A DNA stretch of 64,000 nt from Megamonas hypermegale. Its GTDB lineage: Bacteria > Bacillota > Negativicutes > Selenomonadales > Selenomonadaceae. The position numbers and the translations under genes are program-made. The notes under the pieces were generated by a model. That model saw nothing but the letters and a program-made list of their open reading frames with translations. It was not told the origin of the DNA and did no database searches. The stretch spans positions 496,001 to 560,000 of the forward strand of contig NZ_LT906446.1 of the NCBI RefSeq assembly GCF_900187035.1. The letters are read 5' to 3'. Below are positions 43,931 to 52,467 of the stretch, piece after piece; within the stretch, counting starts at the first letter, position 1, and the number at the start of each line of letters is the position of its first letter.

Positions 43931-46192
43931 TTGAATATATACGATGGATTAAATCCTGCCCAAGCTCAAGCAGTAGCTCATACTGATGGACCACTTCTTA
44001 TCATGGCAGGAGCAGGTTCAGGAAAAACAAAAGTTTTAACATGTAAAATAGCGGCACTTTTAGAAAAAGGTGTATCGCCTTATAATATTTTAGCGATTAC
44101 TTTTACCAATAAAGCGGCAACTGAAATGCGCCAACGTGTTGATAATATGATTGGTGAAAAGGCAAAATACGTATGGCTCAGCACTTTTCATTCATTTTGT
44201 GCAAGATTTTTGCGTTTTGAAATAGAAGCTCTCGGCATTTACAAAAAGAATTTTGTCATCTATGATACTTCTGATGCGCAAACTTTGATAAAAAAATGCT
44301 TAAAAGAATTAAATCTTGATGAAAAGCAGTATGCACCGTACGCTGTGCAATCTGCCATTTCCAATGCTAAAAATATGATGCTCACACCAGAGGGTTTTGC
44401 CCGTGAAGCCAGTGATTTTTTTGCTCGCAAAGTAGCAGAGATTTTTTCTGTATACCAAAATTATTTAATTGAAAACAACGCTCTCGATTTTGATGATTTA
44501 TTGATGTTGGCTGTAAAAGTATTGAAAGAACATGCAGATATACGCGAAAAATATCAAGATAGATTTCAATACATTCTCGTCGACGAATACCAAGATACAA
44601 ACGGCGCACAGTATCAATTGACTTCATTATTAGCAGGTAAATATCGCAATCTTTGCGTAGTTGGCGATGCAGACCAATCCATTTACGGCTGGCGCGGTGC
44701 AGATATTCGCAATATCATGGATTTTGAAAAAGACTATCCAGAAGCAACTGTAATCAAATTAGAACAAAATTACCGTTCTACAAAGACGATTTTAGGTGCT
44801 GCCAACAGTGTTATTGAACATAATATCGACCGCAAACCGAAAAAGCTCTGGACTAATAATGCACAAGGTGAAAAAATAATTCACTATACAGCTAACGATG
44901 AACGCGATGAAGCTAATTTTATAACACAAGAAGCTGTTAAACAAAAAACATTGTTCAACACAGCTTATGGTGATATGGCAGTTTTATACCGCACGAATGC
45001 TCAATCTCGTGCATTAGAAGAAGGTTTCATGCGAGCTGGCGTACCGTATACCATGGTTGGTGGGCTTAAATTCTATGACCGCAAAGAAATAAAAGATATT
45101 TTGGCGTATTTGCGACTCATTTATAACCCTGAAGATACTGTAAGCTTAATGCGTATAATCAACGTGCCTAAGCGTTCTTTAGGTGCAGTTACCATGAATA
45201 AATTAGCTGAATTTGCCGATATGTACAATATGACTTTATTTGATGCTGTATCAGCACCAGAAACAGCACCGATTACACCGAAAGCAAAACATTCATTAAC
45301 TGCTTTTGCTGAATTTATCATAGAAATGATAAACAGCTCCATGGAATTACCAGTGCATAAATTAATTGAAGAAGTCATGGAAAAATCAGGTTATATTGCT
45401 GAATTAGAAAAAGAAAACACGATTGAAAATCAGACGCGTTTAGAAAATATCAAAGAATTATTAAGCGTTGCTAAAAACTTTGAAAAGACAAATGAAGAAC
45501 CTACATTAGAAAATTTCTTGAGCAGTGTATCGCTCGTTTCTGATATCGATAATGCTGATTTAGAAAGCGATTGCGTAACACTCATGACAATGCATTCAGC
45601 TAAAGGTCTAGAATTTCCTATCGTATTTTTAGCTGGCATGGAAGAAGGTTTATTCCCTCATGCACGCACTTTAATGAATGAAACGGAAATCGAAGAAGAA
45701 CGCCGTACTTGCTATGTAGGTATCACGCGCGCTGAACGTAAATTATACATCACCAATGCGCGCAATCGAATGATTTTCGGTAGAAGTGTAAGCTATGAAC
45801 CATCTCGTTTTATAAGTGAAATACCAATTCAATATTTAGAAGAAAGAGAAGCAAAACGACAGATGGGATTTGGTGGCGGTTTTAACAGTCATTACAATTC
45901 ATATAGAAGTGTAAATAGTAGTATTGGCACTGAAAGTGGCAGTATCTTTGGCAAGAAAATTTCTTCTAGCATAAATGATAGAGCTAAATCTATAAAACCA
46001 GCAGGCAATACTATTCGTCCAGATTTATCCATAAAATGGAAAGTTGGCGATAAAGCTAAACATTCTAAATGGGGTGTTGGCACAATCGTATCAGTAAAAG
46101 GTAGCGGTGAAGAAGTAGAATTAAAAATCGCATTTCCAGGTCAAGGCATAAAAGCTTTAATGCAAAAATACGCTCCAATTACAAGAGTATAA
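43931..46192 (+). CDS. pcrA: UvrD/PcrA-type ATP-dependent DNA helicase
   Basis: Superfamily 1A 3'-5' helicase of 753 residues. The N-terminus LNPAQAQAVAHTDGPLLIMAGAGSGKT holds motif I, with the Q-motif before it. Motif II is VDEYQDTN, motif III is GDADQSIYGWRGADI, motif IV QNYRS, motif V TMHSAKGLEFP and motif VI YVGITRAERKL. A C-terminal Tudor-like KWKVGDKAKHSKWGVGTIVSV, as in PcrA, binds RNA polymerase in relatives. The start is TTG at 43931 with GGAGG 6 bases upstream; an ATG two codons earlier than the RBS does not fit. Confidence 0.94.
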   Translation: MNIYDGLNPAQAQAVAHTDGPLLIMAGAGSGKTKVLTCKIAALLEKGVSPYNILAITFTNKAATEMRQRVDNMIGEKAKYVWLSTFHSFCARFLRFEIEALGIYKKNFVIYDTSDAQTLIKKCLKELNLDEKQYAPYAVQSAISNAKNMMLTPEGFAREASDFFARKVAEIFSVYQNYLIENNALDFDDLLMLAVKVLKEHADIREKYQDRFQYILVDEYQDTNGAQYQLTSLLAGKYRNLCVVGDADQSIYGWRGADIRNIMDFEKDYPEATVIKLEQNYRSTKTILGAANSVIEHNIDRKPKKLWTNNAQGEKIIHYTANDERDEANFITQEAVKQKTLFNTAYGDMAVLYRTNAQSRALEEGFMRAGVPYTMVGGLKFYDRKEIKDILAYLRLIYNPEDTVSLMRIINVPKRSLGAVTMNKLAEFADMYNMTLFDAVSAPETAPITPKAKHSLTAFAEFIIEMINSSMELPVHKLIEEVMEKSGYIAELEKENTIENQTRLENIKELLSVAKNFEKTNEEPTLENFLSSVSLVSDIDNADLESDCVTLMTMHSAKGLEFPIVFLAGMEEGLFPHARTLMNETEIEEERRTCYVGITRAERKLYITNARNRMIFGRSVSYEPSRFISEIPIQYLEEREAKRQMGFGGGFNSHYNSYRSVNSSIGTESGSIFGKKISSSINDRAKSIKPAGNTIRPDLSIKWKVGDKAKHSKWGVGTIVSVKGSGEEVELKIAFPGQGIKALMQKYAPITRV

Positions 46193-46195
46193 AAT

Positions 46196-46228
46196 AAAGC
46201 GTACAGATATACGGTCTGTACGCTTTTT
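46196..46228 (+). terminator. Rho-independent terminator of pcrA
   Basis: Stem AAAGCGTACAGA / TCTGTACGCTTT with a 7-base loop, followed by U. Confidence 0.88.
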
Positions 46229-46316
46229 ACTAAGTTAAAAAATGAGAAATTTATATTATTATTCGTCTTTTTGTTTTATAATATATAATATATTTTTAAA
46301 TTGCGGAGGGATGTTT

Positions 46317-46970
46317 ATGAAAAATTATTTTATCATAGGCTTGATATCTTTGTTGATACTTGGAGTAATACCATCAACAAGCCAAGCTAAAGTATCAAAT
46401 GGGTTTTTAACGAATGATAATAATACTTGTCAAATTACGTATCCTGTAGTTCAAATAGATAACAGAAAAATCAGAGAAAAAATAAATGATGATATTTTAT
46501 CGCAAGCAGAAGAGCTTAAACAGCAAGTAGATAGTTCAATGTATACAAAAGCTGATATGACTTACTATGAAAAATACGAAGATGATAATATCATATCATT
46601 GATGTTTTATGTAAATAAAACGAGAAAATTTTCTAGCCAGTCTAATTTAAGTGGTTATACTGTGACATATGACAAACATACTGGTGAAAAAGTTCCTGTA
46701 ACAAGATATTTGACAATTACATTAGAACAGTTGCAAGATGCTTTAAACAATAGTAGAGCATATGCCGTTGATGGACTTGATAATGGTGTAAATTTAGAAG
46801 TGCCAATTCCATATGTCAGCGACAATTATTTTATTTGCCATGATGGTTCTATCGGTCTTTTATACCAGCCAGGTGATTTAATGCCTGAAGATGCAGGTGC
46901 TTGTAAAATCATAGTATCACCTGAAACGATAGCCGAAGTGAATGAAATCAATAACCCTGTTATTAAATAA
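46317..46970 (+). CDS. exported DUF3298/RsiV-like hypothetical protein
   Basis: 217 residues with a clear signal peptide (FIIGLISLLILGVIPSTSQA). The mature part (CQITYPVVQIDNRK; ISLMFYVNKTRKFSSQ; GYTVTYDKHTGEKVPVTRYL) has the strand pattern of DUF4163/DUF3298 proteins, found in the extracellular part of RsiV and in lone secreted proteins. There is no partner sigma factor. GGAGGG spaces correctly to the second ATG (46317), so the upstream in-frame ORF part is dropped. It precedes a transporter gene by about 30 bases and may be co-transcribed. Confidence 0.65.
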   Translation: MKNYFIIGLISLLILGVIPSTSQAKVSNGFLTNDNNTCQITYPVVQIDNRKIREKINDDILSQAEELKQQVDSSMYTKADMTYYEKYEDDNIISLMFYVNKTRKFSSQSNLSGYTVTYDKHTGEKVPVTRYLTITLEQLQDALNNSRAYAVDGLDNGVNLEVPIPYVSDNYFICHDGSIGLLYQPGDLMPEDAGACKIIVSPETIAEVNEINNPVIK

Positions 46971-47002
46971 TTTGTATTTTATCGAAAAAAAGTGATGATG
47001 AT

Positions 47003-48271
47003 ATGATGGAAAATTTTACATTACTATCTGTAGTGATATTTATAATGTTTCTAATCACAGCAGGAATGATTATTGTTAGAAAAATAGAATTTGTACGAGC
47101 TTTACCTGCTTTTGGTATCATCACAGCCCTATTGGCTGGTGTGCCGATTACAGGTAATGGAGAAAATATTGCTAATTTTGTCATCGTTCAAGGTGTTATA
47201 AATTTAGCTGAACCAATGTTTATTTATGTTTTAAGTATGATGTTTGCTAAATTTATCATTGAATATAAAATAAAAAATGAGCTTTATTATTTATGCGAAT
47301 TTTATTTAATGGATAAACCAGTTTATCTTGTTTGGTGTATTGCGATTGTAACTGTAATAATTTCAACTGTAATCATGAATATTGGGGCAATCATGTTATC
47401 AGCCATATTATTCATATCACTGCTTTTAAAAATAGGCTTTAATAAACAGACAGCACTATCTTTATTATTGCTCGCAACGGGACTTGGCAGTTGTTTAAAT
47501 TCTGGATATCATTTACTATATGCTAACTTATTAAATTTAAATCTTGAAAGCGTGAAAGATTTCTATTATATAATGGCTGGTTTATGTTTTATTGCGCTGA
47601 TGGTTTATATAAGTATAAATAGTAATATGATAAAATTACAGAATTGGAAAAAACCAGCAAAGCAAAAAGTCAATTTTAAATTGCTTTGTATGGTAATAAT
47701 GCCAGTTGTTTTTATCTATATTTTAAAGATAAATGTAGAATGTAGTTTGATTTTAACATTATCATATGGTTATTTAGTGATTGGCAGTAAAAAACCATTT
47801 ATAGATTTGTTGTTTTCTTTGCAAGAAGCGATAATAAAATCAGTAGATGTTATTGTATTATTAGGGGCTGTTGGTATTTTTATGCATGCTGTTAAAACAC
47901 AAGCTGTTGTTGATTTAATGGCACCGCTTTTATTACATTTATTACCGCAAACACCTACAGGCTGTTTATTATTTTTTACAATCTTGACGCCACTTGTGCT
48001 GTATAAAGGACCGTTTAATTTGCAAGGTATGGGCGCAGGTTTAAGCACGGTTGTGATGGCTTCCACTACTATGAATCCTATGGTTTTAGGTATGGCGTTG
48101 TTGTCATTGAATACATTACGAAAAATAATGGACCCAATTGATGTACAAAATATTGCTGTAATGCAGTATATACAAGTAGATAATAACAAAGTCATAAAAA
48201 AAGTATTGCCATATGCCATGGCGATAAATTACTTTGCATTATTTTATGCACTTGTAGCAGTATCAACATAA
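47003..48271 (+). CDS. integral membrane transporter of the ion-transporter/permease superfamily, unassigned
   Basis: 422 residues with about 11 hydrophobic segments and two similar halves; the first half carries MNIGAIMLSAILFISLLL and the second VIVLLGAVGIFMHAVKTQAVVDL. The layout and the re-entrant region PLVLYKGPFNLQGMGAG resemble IT-superfamily carboxylate permeases (DUF401/CitMHS-like), but I do not recognise a specific family. Ribosome binding upstream of the two ATGs at 47003 and 47006 is weak. The stop is followed closely by the rpsB promoter. Confidence 0.6.
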   Translation: MMENFTLLSVVIFIMFLITAGMIIVRKIEFVRALPAFGIITALLAGVPITGNGENIANFVIVQGVINLAEPMFIYVLSMMFAKFIIEYKIKNELYYLCEFYLMDKPVYLVWCIAIVTVIISTVIMNIGAIMLSAILFISLLLKIGFNKQTALSLLLLATGLGSCLNSGYHLLYANLLNLNLESVKDFYYIMAGLCFIALMVYISINSNMIKLQNWKKPAKQKVNFKLLCMVIMPVVFIYILKINVECSLILTLSYGYLVIGSKKPFIDLLFSLQEAIIKSVDVIVLLGAVGIFMHAVKTQAVVDLMAPLLLHLLPQTPTGCLLFFTILTPLVLYKGPFNLQGMGAGLSTVVMASTTMNPMVLGMALLSLNTLRKIMDPIDVQNIAVMQYIQVDNNKVIKKVLPYAMAINYFALFYALVAVST

Positions 48272-48288
48272 AATGACATAAAATTTGT

Positions 48289-48317
48289 TTGTATTTAAAG
48301 AAATTCTATGATATAAT
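48289..48317 (+). promoter_or_regulatory. rpsB-tsf promoter
   Basis: TTGTAT (48289-48294), a 17-base spacer and TATAAT (48312-48317). A leader of about 140 bases follows before rpsB. I cannot recognise a characterised S2 leader in it. Confidence 0.65.
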
Positions 48318-48464
48318 GCTAAACGGTGTAAAAAAACGCACACATTCCGATTTTGTTGCTGTGCCTTTTAAAATATACCTGTTTAGTCTACTAAAGAGAA
48401 TATTTTTGAAGGTTGAAACAAAGCTAAAGAATGTGGAGGAAAAAATAACAGGAGGTGCACCATC

Positions 48465-49199
48465 ATGGCAGTTATTTCCATGAAACAATTATTAGAAGCA
48501 GGCGTTCATTTTGGTCATCAGACTAGACGTTGGAACCCTAAAATGGCTCCATACATTTTCACAGAACGCAATGGTATTTACATTATTGACTTACAGAAAA
48601 CTGTAAAAAAAGTTGACGAAGCTTACGATTTCTTACGTAGCGTTGCTGAAGAAGGCAAAAGCATTTTATTCGTAGGTACTAAAAAACAAGCTCAAGAAGC
48701 TATTAAAGAAGAAGCTTTAAAAGCTGGTATGTACTATGTAAACGAAAGATGGCTCGGCGGTATGATGACTAACTTTGCTACAATCCGCAAAAGCATCAAT
48801 CGTTTAAAAGAACTTGAAGCTATGGAACAAGATGGTACTTTCGAAGTTCTCAGCAAAAAAGAAGTTCTTTCCTTAAAACGTGAAATGGAAAAACTCGAAA
48901 AATCCCTCGGTGGTATCAAAGACATGGATAAATTACCAGGTGCTTTATTCGTAGTTGACCCACGCAAAGAAAGAATTGCTGTAGCAGAAGCTAAAAAACT
49001 TGATATTCCAATCGTTGCAATTGTTGATACAAACTGTGACCCAGATGAAATCGACTATGTAATTCCTGGTAATGACGATGCTATTCGTGCAGTTAAACTT
49101 TTAACTTCTCGTATGGCTGACGCTATTATCGAAGGTCGTCAGGGTGAATCAGGCGAAGCTGAAGTAGCAGAAGAAGCTACTGCAGAAGACGCTGAATAA
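48465..49199 (+). CDS. rpsB: 30S ribosomal protein S2
   Basis: 244 residues. The N-terminus [19 protein letters not shown] and the motifs [30 protein letters not shown] and [13 protein letters not shown] are diagnostic of S2. It ends in an acidic tail ([15 protein letters not shown]) common in Negativicutes. AGGAGGTG precedes the ATG. It is followed by tsf in the usual rpsB-tsf order. Confidence 0.98.
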   Translation: MAVISMKQLLEAGVHFGHQTRRWNPKMAPYIFTERNGIYIIDLQKTVKKVDEAYDFLRSVAEEGKSILFVGTKKQAQEAIKEEALKAGMYYVNERWLGGMMTNFATIRKSINRLKELEAMEQDGTFEVLSKKEVLSLKREMEKLEKSLGGIKDMDKLPGALFVVDPRKERIAVAEAKKLDIPIVAIVDTNCDPDEIDYVIPGNDDAIRAVKLLTSRMADAIIEGRQGESGEAEVAEEATAEDAE

Positions 49200-49236
49200 T
49201 TAATCAGTTAATCTTAGATTTTAAATAACAATTAAA

Positions 49237-49270
49237 AAGAAAAAGGTAAGGGCTTTGCCCTTGCCTTTTA
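49237..49270 (+). terminator. hairpin between rpsB and tsf
   Basis: Stem AAAAGGTAAGGGC / GCCCTTGCCTTTT with a tight 3-base loop and a short U-run (TTTTATC). Its position between rpsB and tsf suggests partial termination that would set their ratio. Confidence 0.65.
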
Positions 49271-49291
49271 TCGACTAAGGAGGAAATTTTA

Positions 49292-49939
49292 ATGGCTATT
49301 ACTGCAGCATTAGTAAAAGAATTACGTGAAAAAACCGGTGCAGGTATGATGGATTGTAAAAAAGCCCTCACAGCTACTGATGGCGACATGGATAAAGCAA
49401 TTGACTTTTTAAGAGAAAAAGGTCTTGCTTCCGCAGCTAAAAAAGCTGGTCGTGTTGCAGCTGAAGGTGTTGTTACTTCTTATATTCATGCTGGTGGACG
49501 TATCGGTGTATTAGTTGAAGTAAACTGCGAAACTGACTTCGTAGCAGGTACTGATGAATTCAAAGATTTTGCTCGTGATATCGCTATGCAGATTGCAGCA
49601 GCAAATCCTACTTGCATTCGTCGTGAAGAAGTTGACCCAGCAGCAGTAGAACATGAAAAAGAAGTTTTACGTGAACAGGCTCTTAATGAAGGCAAACCAG
49701 AAAAAATCGTTGAAAGAATGGTTGCAGGCCGTCTTGAAAAATACTACAAAGAAGTATGCCTCTTAGACCAGCCATACATTAAAGACCCAGACGTAACTAT
49801 TTCCGAACTCGTAAACAGCAAAATTGCTAAAATCGGTGAAAACATCTCCATTCGTCGTTTCGTAAGATATCAACTCGGCGAAGGTATCGAAAAGAAAGCA
49901 GATAACTTTGTAGAAGAAGTTATGGCAGCTGTAAAATAA
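49292..49939 (+). CDS. tsf: elongation factor Ts
   Basis: Guanine nucleotide exchange factor for EF-Tu, 215 residues. The N-terminal UBA-like part with [19 protein letters not shown] and the [13 protein letters not shown] core are diagnostic. This is the short form (about 215 residues), lacking the extended second subdomain of E. coli, as in many Firmicutes and cyanobacteria. GGAGG precedes the ATG and a strong terminator follows. Confidence 0.97.
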   Translation: MAITAALVKELREKTGAGMMDCKKALTATDGDMDKAIDFLREKGLASAAKKAGRVAAEGVVTSYIHAGGRIGVLVEVNCETDFVAGTDEFKDFARDIAMQIAAANPTCIRREEVDPAAVEHEKEVLREQALNEGKPEKIVERMVAGRLEKYYKEVCLLDQPYIKDPDVTISELVNSKIAKIGENISIRRFVRYQLGEGIEKKADNFVEEVMAAVK

Positions 49940-49952
49940 TTAGTACGCTAAA

Positions 49953-49987
49953 GAAAGAGAGCACTCAATAGTGTTCTCTTTTTTTGT
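49953..49987 (+). terminator. Rho-independent terminator of tsf
   Basis: Stem AGAGAGCAC / GTGTTCTCT with a 6-base loop and TTTTTTT. Confidence 0.88.
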
Positions 49988-50112
49988 ATTATAAATAGAA
50001 ATAAAATATTCATATAAAAATATTTTTCCATATTATTTTTAATCTTTGTGATAAAATTTAAATAAGCTTTATGATTATTTAATGAATATATTTAAGGTAA
50101 AGGAGAATATTT

Positions 50113-50646
50113 ATGAAAAACGTATTAATTATTTCTACAAGCCCACGCAAAAACGGCAATACTCAAACACTTTGCGAACAATTTGAAAAAGGTGCTAAAG
50201 AACAAGGACATAATGTAAATCTCATTAGAATTATGGATAAAAAAATCGGTTTTTGTCGTGCTTGTGGTGCATGTATACGCAATGGTGGTACTTGTATTTT
50301 AAAAGATGATATGGCTGAAATAATAACTTTGTTTCAAAAAGCTGATGTAGTTGTATTTGCTACACCTGTTTATTTTTATGGTGTTAGTGCTCAAATGAAG
50401 ACTTTTATCGACCGTATGTATCCTATTTGGCAACATTTAGGCAGTAAAGAAGTTTATTATATCGTTGCTGCTGGTCTTGGCACAGATATTATTGAAAAAT
50501 CTTTAGGCGATATAACTGGCTTTGTAGAACATTTTGAACACTACGAAATAAAAGGCCGTTTATATGCACCAAACACGATGGATGCAGGTAAAGTCAAAGA
50601 ACAACCAGTCATGGAAGAAGCATATAATATGGGAAAAAATATCTAA
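50113..50646 (+). CDS. flavodoxin-fold NAD(P)H-dependent oxidoreductase with Cys motif
   Basis: 177 residues of the NADPH-dependent FMN reductase/iron-sulfur flavoprotein group. The FMN phosphate loop is STSPRKNGNTQTL at the N-terminus, and TPVYFYGVSAQMKTFIDR is the second flavin motif. A compact Cys cluster, FCRACGACIRNGGTC, resembles the 4Fe-4S motif of Isf-type flavoproteins. It has about the length of such small anaerobe flavoproteins. The ATG follows AAAGGAG. The gene after it, 21 bases downstream, may be co-transcribed. Confidence 0.82.
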   Translation: MKNVLIISTSPRKNGNTQTLCEQFEKGAKEQGHNVNLIRIMDKKIGFCRACGACIRNGGTCILKDDMAEIITLFQKADVVVFATPVYFYGVSAQMKTFIDRMYPIWQHLGSKEVYYIVAAGLGTDIIEKSLGDITGFVEHFEHYEIKGRLYAPNTMDAGKVKEQPVMEEAYNMGKNI

Positions 50647-50667
50647 TAATAAACAGAAGGAATACTT

Positions 50668-51093
50668 ATGAAATTTGTAACTTCATTTAAAATTGGACAA
50701 GTTGTTTCTAATAACGATATCGTATCTGAATTTAAAGTTGGTAATATGGGCGGAATGAGACGCTCATTGACTACGGGAACTTTAGTTATAATAGCAGACC
50801 ATACAAAATCCTTGTATGATGATAAATATTACAATCAAGAAATACATTATACAGGTATGGGAAAATATGGAGACCAGGTACTTAAATCTCAAAATAGAAC
50901 ATTAGCTGAGTCAAATACTAATGGTGTTGAGGTACATTTATTTGAAGTGTTTGAGCCTAAAAAATACACGTATCAAGGAATTGTCAAACTTGTAGATGAA
51001 CCATATCAAGAAGTTCAAAAAGATGAAAATAAAATTCCTCGAAAAGTATGGATTTTTCCTTTAAAAAAGATACAATATATAGAAGAAAAATAA
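50668..51093 (+). CDS. stand-alone SRA/YDG-like domain protein
   Basis: A 141-residue protein. The pattern MRRSLTTGTLVIIADHTKSL, then the acidic/aromatic YDDKYYNQEIHYTGMGKYGDQ and a following LFEVFEPKKYTYQG strand, is what I know from SRA-type and ScoMcrA-like N-terminal domains, which read modified DNA bases or phosphorothioates in front of HNH nucleases. Here no nuclease domain is attached or nearby. Fold assignment is from pattern only. The ATG follows GAAGGA. It is 21 bases from the flavoprotein gene and ends before a strong terminator. Confidence 0.5.
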   Translation: MKFVTSFKIGQVVSNNDIVSEFKVGNMGGMRRSLTTGTLVIIADHTKSLYDDKYYNQEIHYTGMGKYGDQVLKSQNRTLAESNTNGVEVHLFEVFEPKKYTYQGIVKLVDEPYQEVQKDENKIPRKVWIFPLKKIQYIEEK

Positions 51094-51096
51094 TGT

Positions 51097-51131
51097 AAAA
51101 AAGCCTTTGATTTAATCAAGGGCTTTTTTTT
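51097..51131. terminator. bidirectional terminator
   Basis: Stem AAAAAAGCCTTTGATT / AATCAAGGGCTTTTTT between convergent genes. Confidence 0.88.
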
Positions 51132-51140
51132 ATAAAATTT

Positions 51141-51896
51141 TCAGCAAGCTGTAATGCCACCGTCTACGCTCCAAACGGCTCCAGTTACAAAACTTGCTTT
51201 TTCATTTGCAAGGAAATATATAACTTCGGCTACTTCTTCTGGCTTGCCAATACGTCCTATAGGATAAAGCGAAGCGGCTTCTTTAATGCCTTCTTCTTCA
51301 TTGCCTGCAAATTGATTGCGTGTAAGTGGTGTATCAATATCACCAGGACAAACGCAATTAGCGCGTACATTATATGGGGCTAATTCAAGTGCAAGTGCTT
51401 TAGTGAAGATAGTCACAGCGCCTTTTGATGCGCAATAAGCAGAACAAAAGAAATTTCCATTAATACCAGCATCAGAAGAAACATTGACTATTGCTGGATT
51501 GTGCTGACTCTTTTTCAAATGCGAAACAGCGTATTTACAGAGAAAATATGTACCTTTAATATTAGTATTCATAATTTCATCAAATTCAGCTTCAGAAACG
51601 TTTTCAATGGCGTTTTCTTTATAAATACCAGCGTTGTTTATCAAGATATCTAATCCATGATATTTTTCAATAACTGTGTTGATTATTTTTTCGCAATTTG
51701 AGGCAGAAGTAATATCTGATTGAATGAAATCACAAAATACATCTTTTTTGATATACGGTTTTAAGAATTTACGAGCTTCGATGTATTTATCTTTATTTCT
51801 GCCGACTAATACGGTGCAGATATTATTTTCCAAAAAGATTTTTGCTGTAGCAAGGCCGATACCTGATGTACCGCCGGTGATAAGGGCAATTTTCAT
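51141..51896 (-). CDS. short-chain dehydrogenase/reductase
   Basis: 251-residue classical SDR. The cofactor motif is TGGTSGIGLA (N-terminus), NNAG stands at INNAGIYKE, the catalytic Ser is in NVSSDAGINGN, and Tyr/Lys are in YCASKGAV. The late VRANCVCPGDIDTP is typical of 3-oxoacyl-ACP-reductase-like SDRs. The FabG-like substrate range cannot be read further; it is not next to fab genes, so a housekeeping FabG is unlikely. The ATG follows AAAGGAG. Confidence 0.87.
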   Translation of the reverse strand: MKIALITGGTSGIGLATAKIFLENNICTVLVGRNKDKYIEARKFLKPYIKKDVFCDFIQSDITSASNCEKIINTVIEKYHGLDILINNAGIYKENAIENVSEAEFDEIMNTNIKGTYFLCKYAVSHLKKSQHNPAIVNVSSDAGINGNFFCSAYCASKGAVTIFTKALALELAPYNVRANCVCPGDIDTPLTRNQFAGNEEEGIKEAASLYPIGRIGKPEEVAEVIYFLANEKASFVTGAVWSVDGGITAC

Positions 51897-51928
51897 GATG
51901 ATAATTTCTCCTTTTTAATAAAAGACGA

Positions 51929-51958
51929 AAAAAACCGAGCTCTAAAAAGAACTCGGTC
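51929..51958 (-). terminator. Rho-independent terminator of the HU gene
   Basis: On the - strand the stem ACCGAG..GCTCGGT is followed by TTTTTTTCG, 30 bases after the HU stop. Confidence 0.78.
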
Positions 51959-51981
51959 TTCACGGATTAATTTGCTAAGAA

Positions 51982-52257
51982 TTACTGATTTACAGCGTCT
52001 TTTAAAGCTTTACCAGCTTTGAATACTGGGTTTTTGGATTCTGGAATGTCGATAGTTTCGCCAGTCTGAGGATTGCGACCTTTGCGAGCTGCACGAGTTC
52101 TAACTTCAAAAGTACCAAAACCAATAATTTGTACTTTGTCGTCTTCAACGAGAGCTTTTTGTACGCTTGCAAAAACAGCGTTAACAGCTTTTTCTGCATC
52201 TTTTTTTGTTAATTCTGCTGCTTCAGCAACACTTGCTACTAATTCGGATTTATTCAC
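51982..52257 (-). CDS. hup: HU family DNA-binding protein
   Basis: 91-residue nucleoid protein that bends DNA as a dimer. The N-terminal [21 protein letters not shown] is the dimerisation helix pair and [21 protein letters not shown] is the DNA-binding arm, with the conserved Pro in RNPQTG. The start is GTG at 52257, 8 bases after AAAGGAGG; the longer ORF that begins upstream of this RBS is rejected. It follows mazG on the same strand after a hairpin. Confidence 0.95.
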   Translation of the reverse strand: MNKSELVASVAEAAELTKKDAEKAVNAVFASVQKALVEDDKVQIIGFGTFEVRTRAARKGRNPQTGETIDIPESKNPVFKAGKALKDAVNQ

Positions 52258-52402
52258 GAAGATAGCCTCCTTTAAAATAATTATCAAAATTTAATATTTG
52301 TTCGCCGCTAAAGAGGTTATTTCCTCTAAACGAGAGCATAATTTGTGAGTAAATTATGGCGCAAGCTCCCTCTACATAAGGATTATATCATAACTTATCA
52401 AA

Positions 52403-52456
52403 TCCTTATATAGCTAAAGAAGATTTTTTTGTAGATTTTCTTCAGCTATATAAGGA
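52403..52456 (-). terminator. long hairpin between mazG and the HU gene
   Basis: TCCTTATATAGCT / AGCTATATAAGGA with an inner AAGAA / TTCTT extension. TAAGGACT / AGTCCTTA at 52452-52471 overlaps its outer arm and could form a competing small hairpin. The U-tract is weak. Confidence 0.6.
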
Positions 52457-52467
52457 CTTGATAGTCC

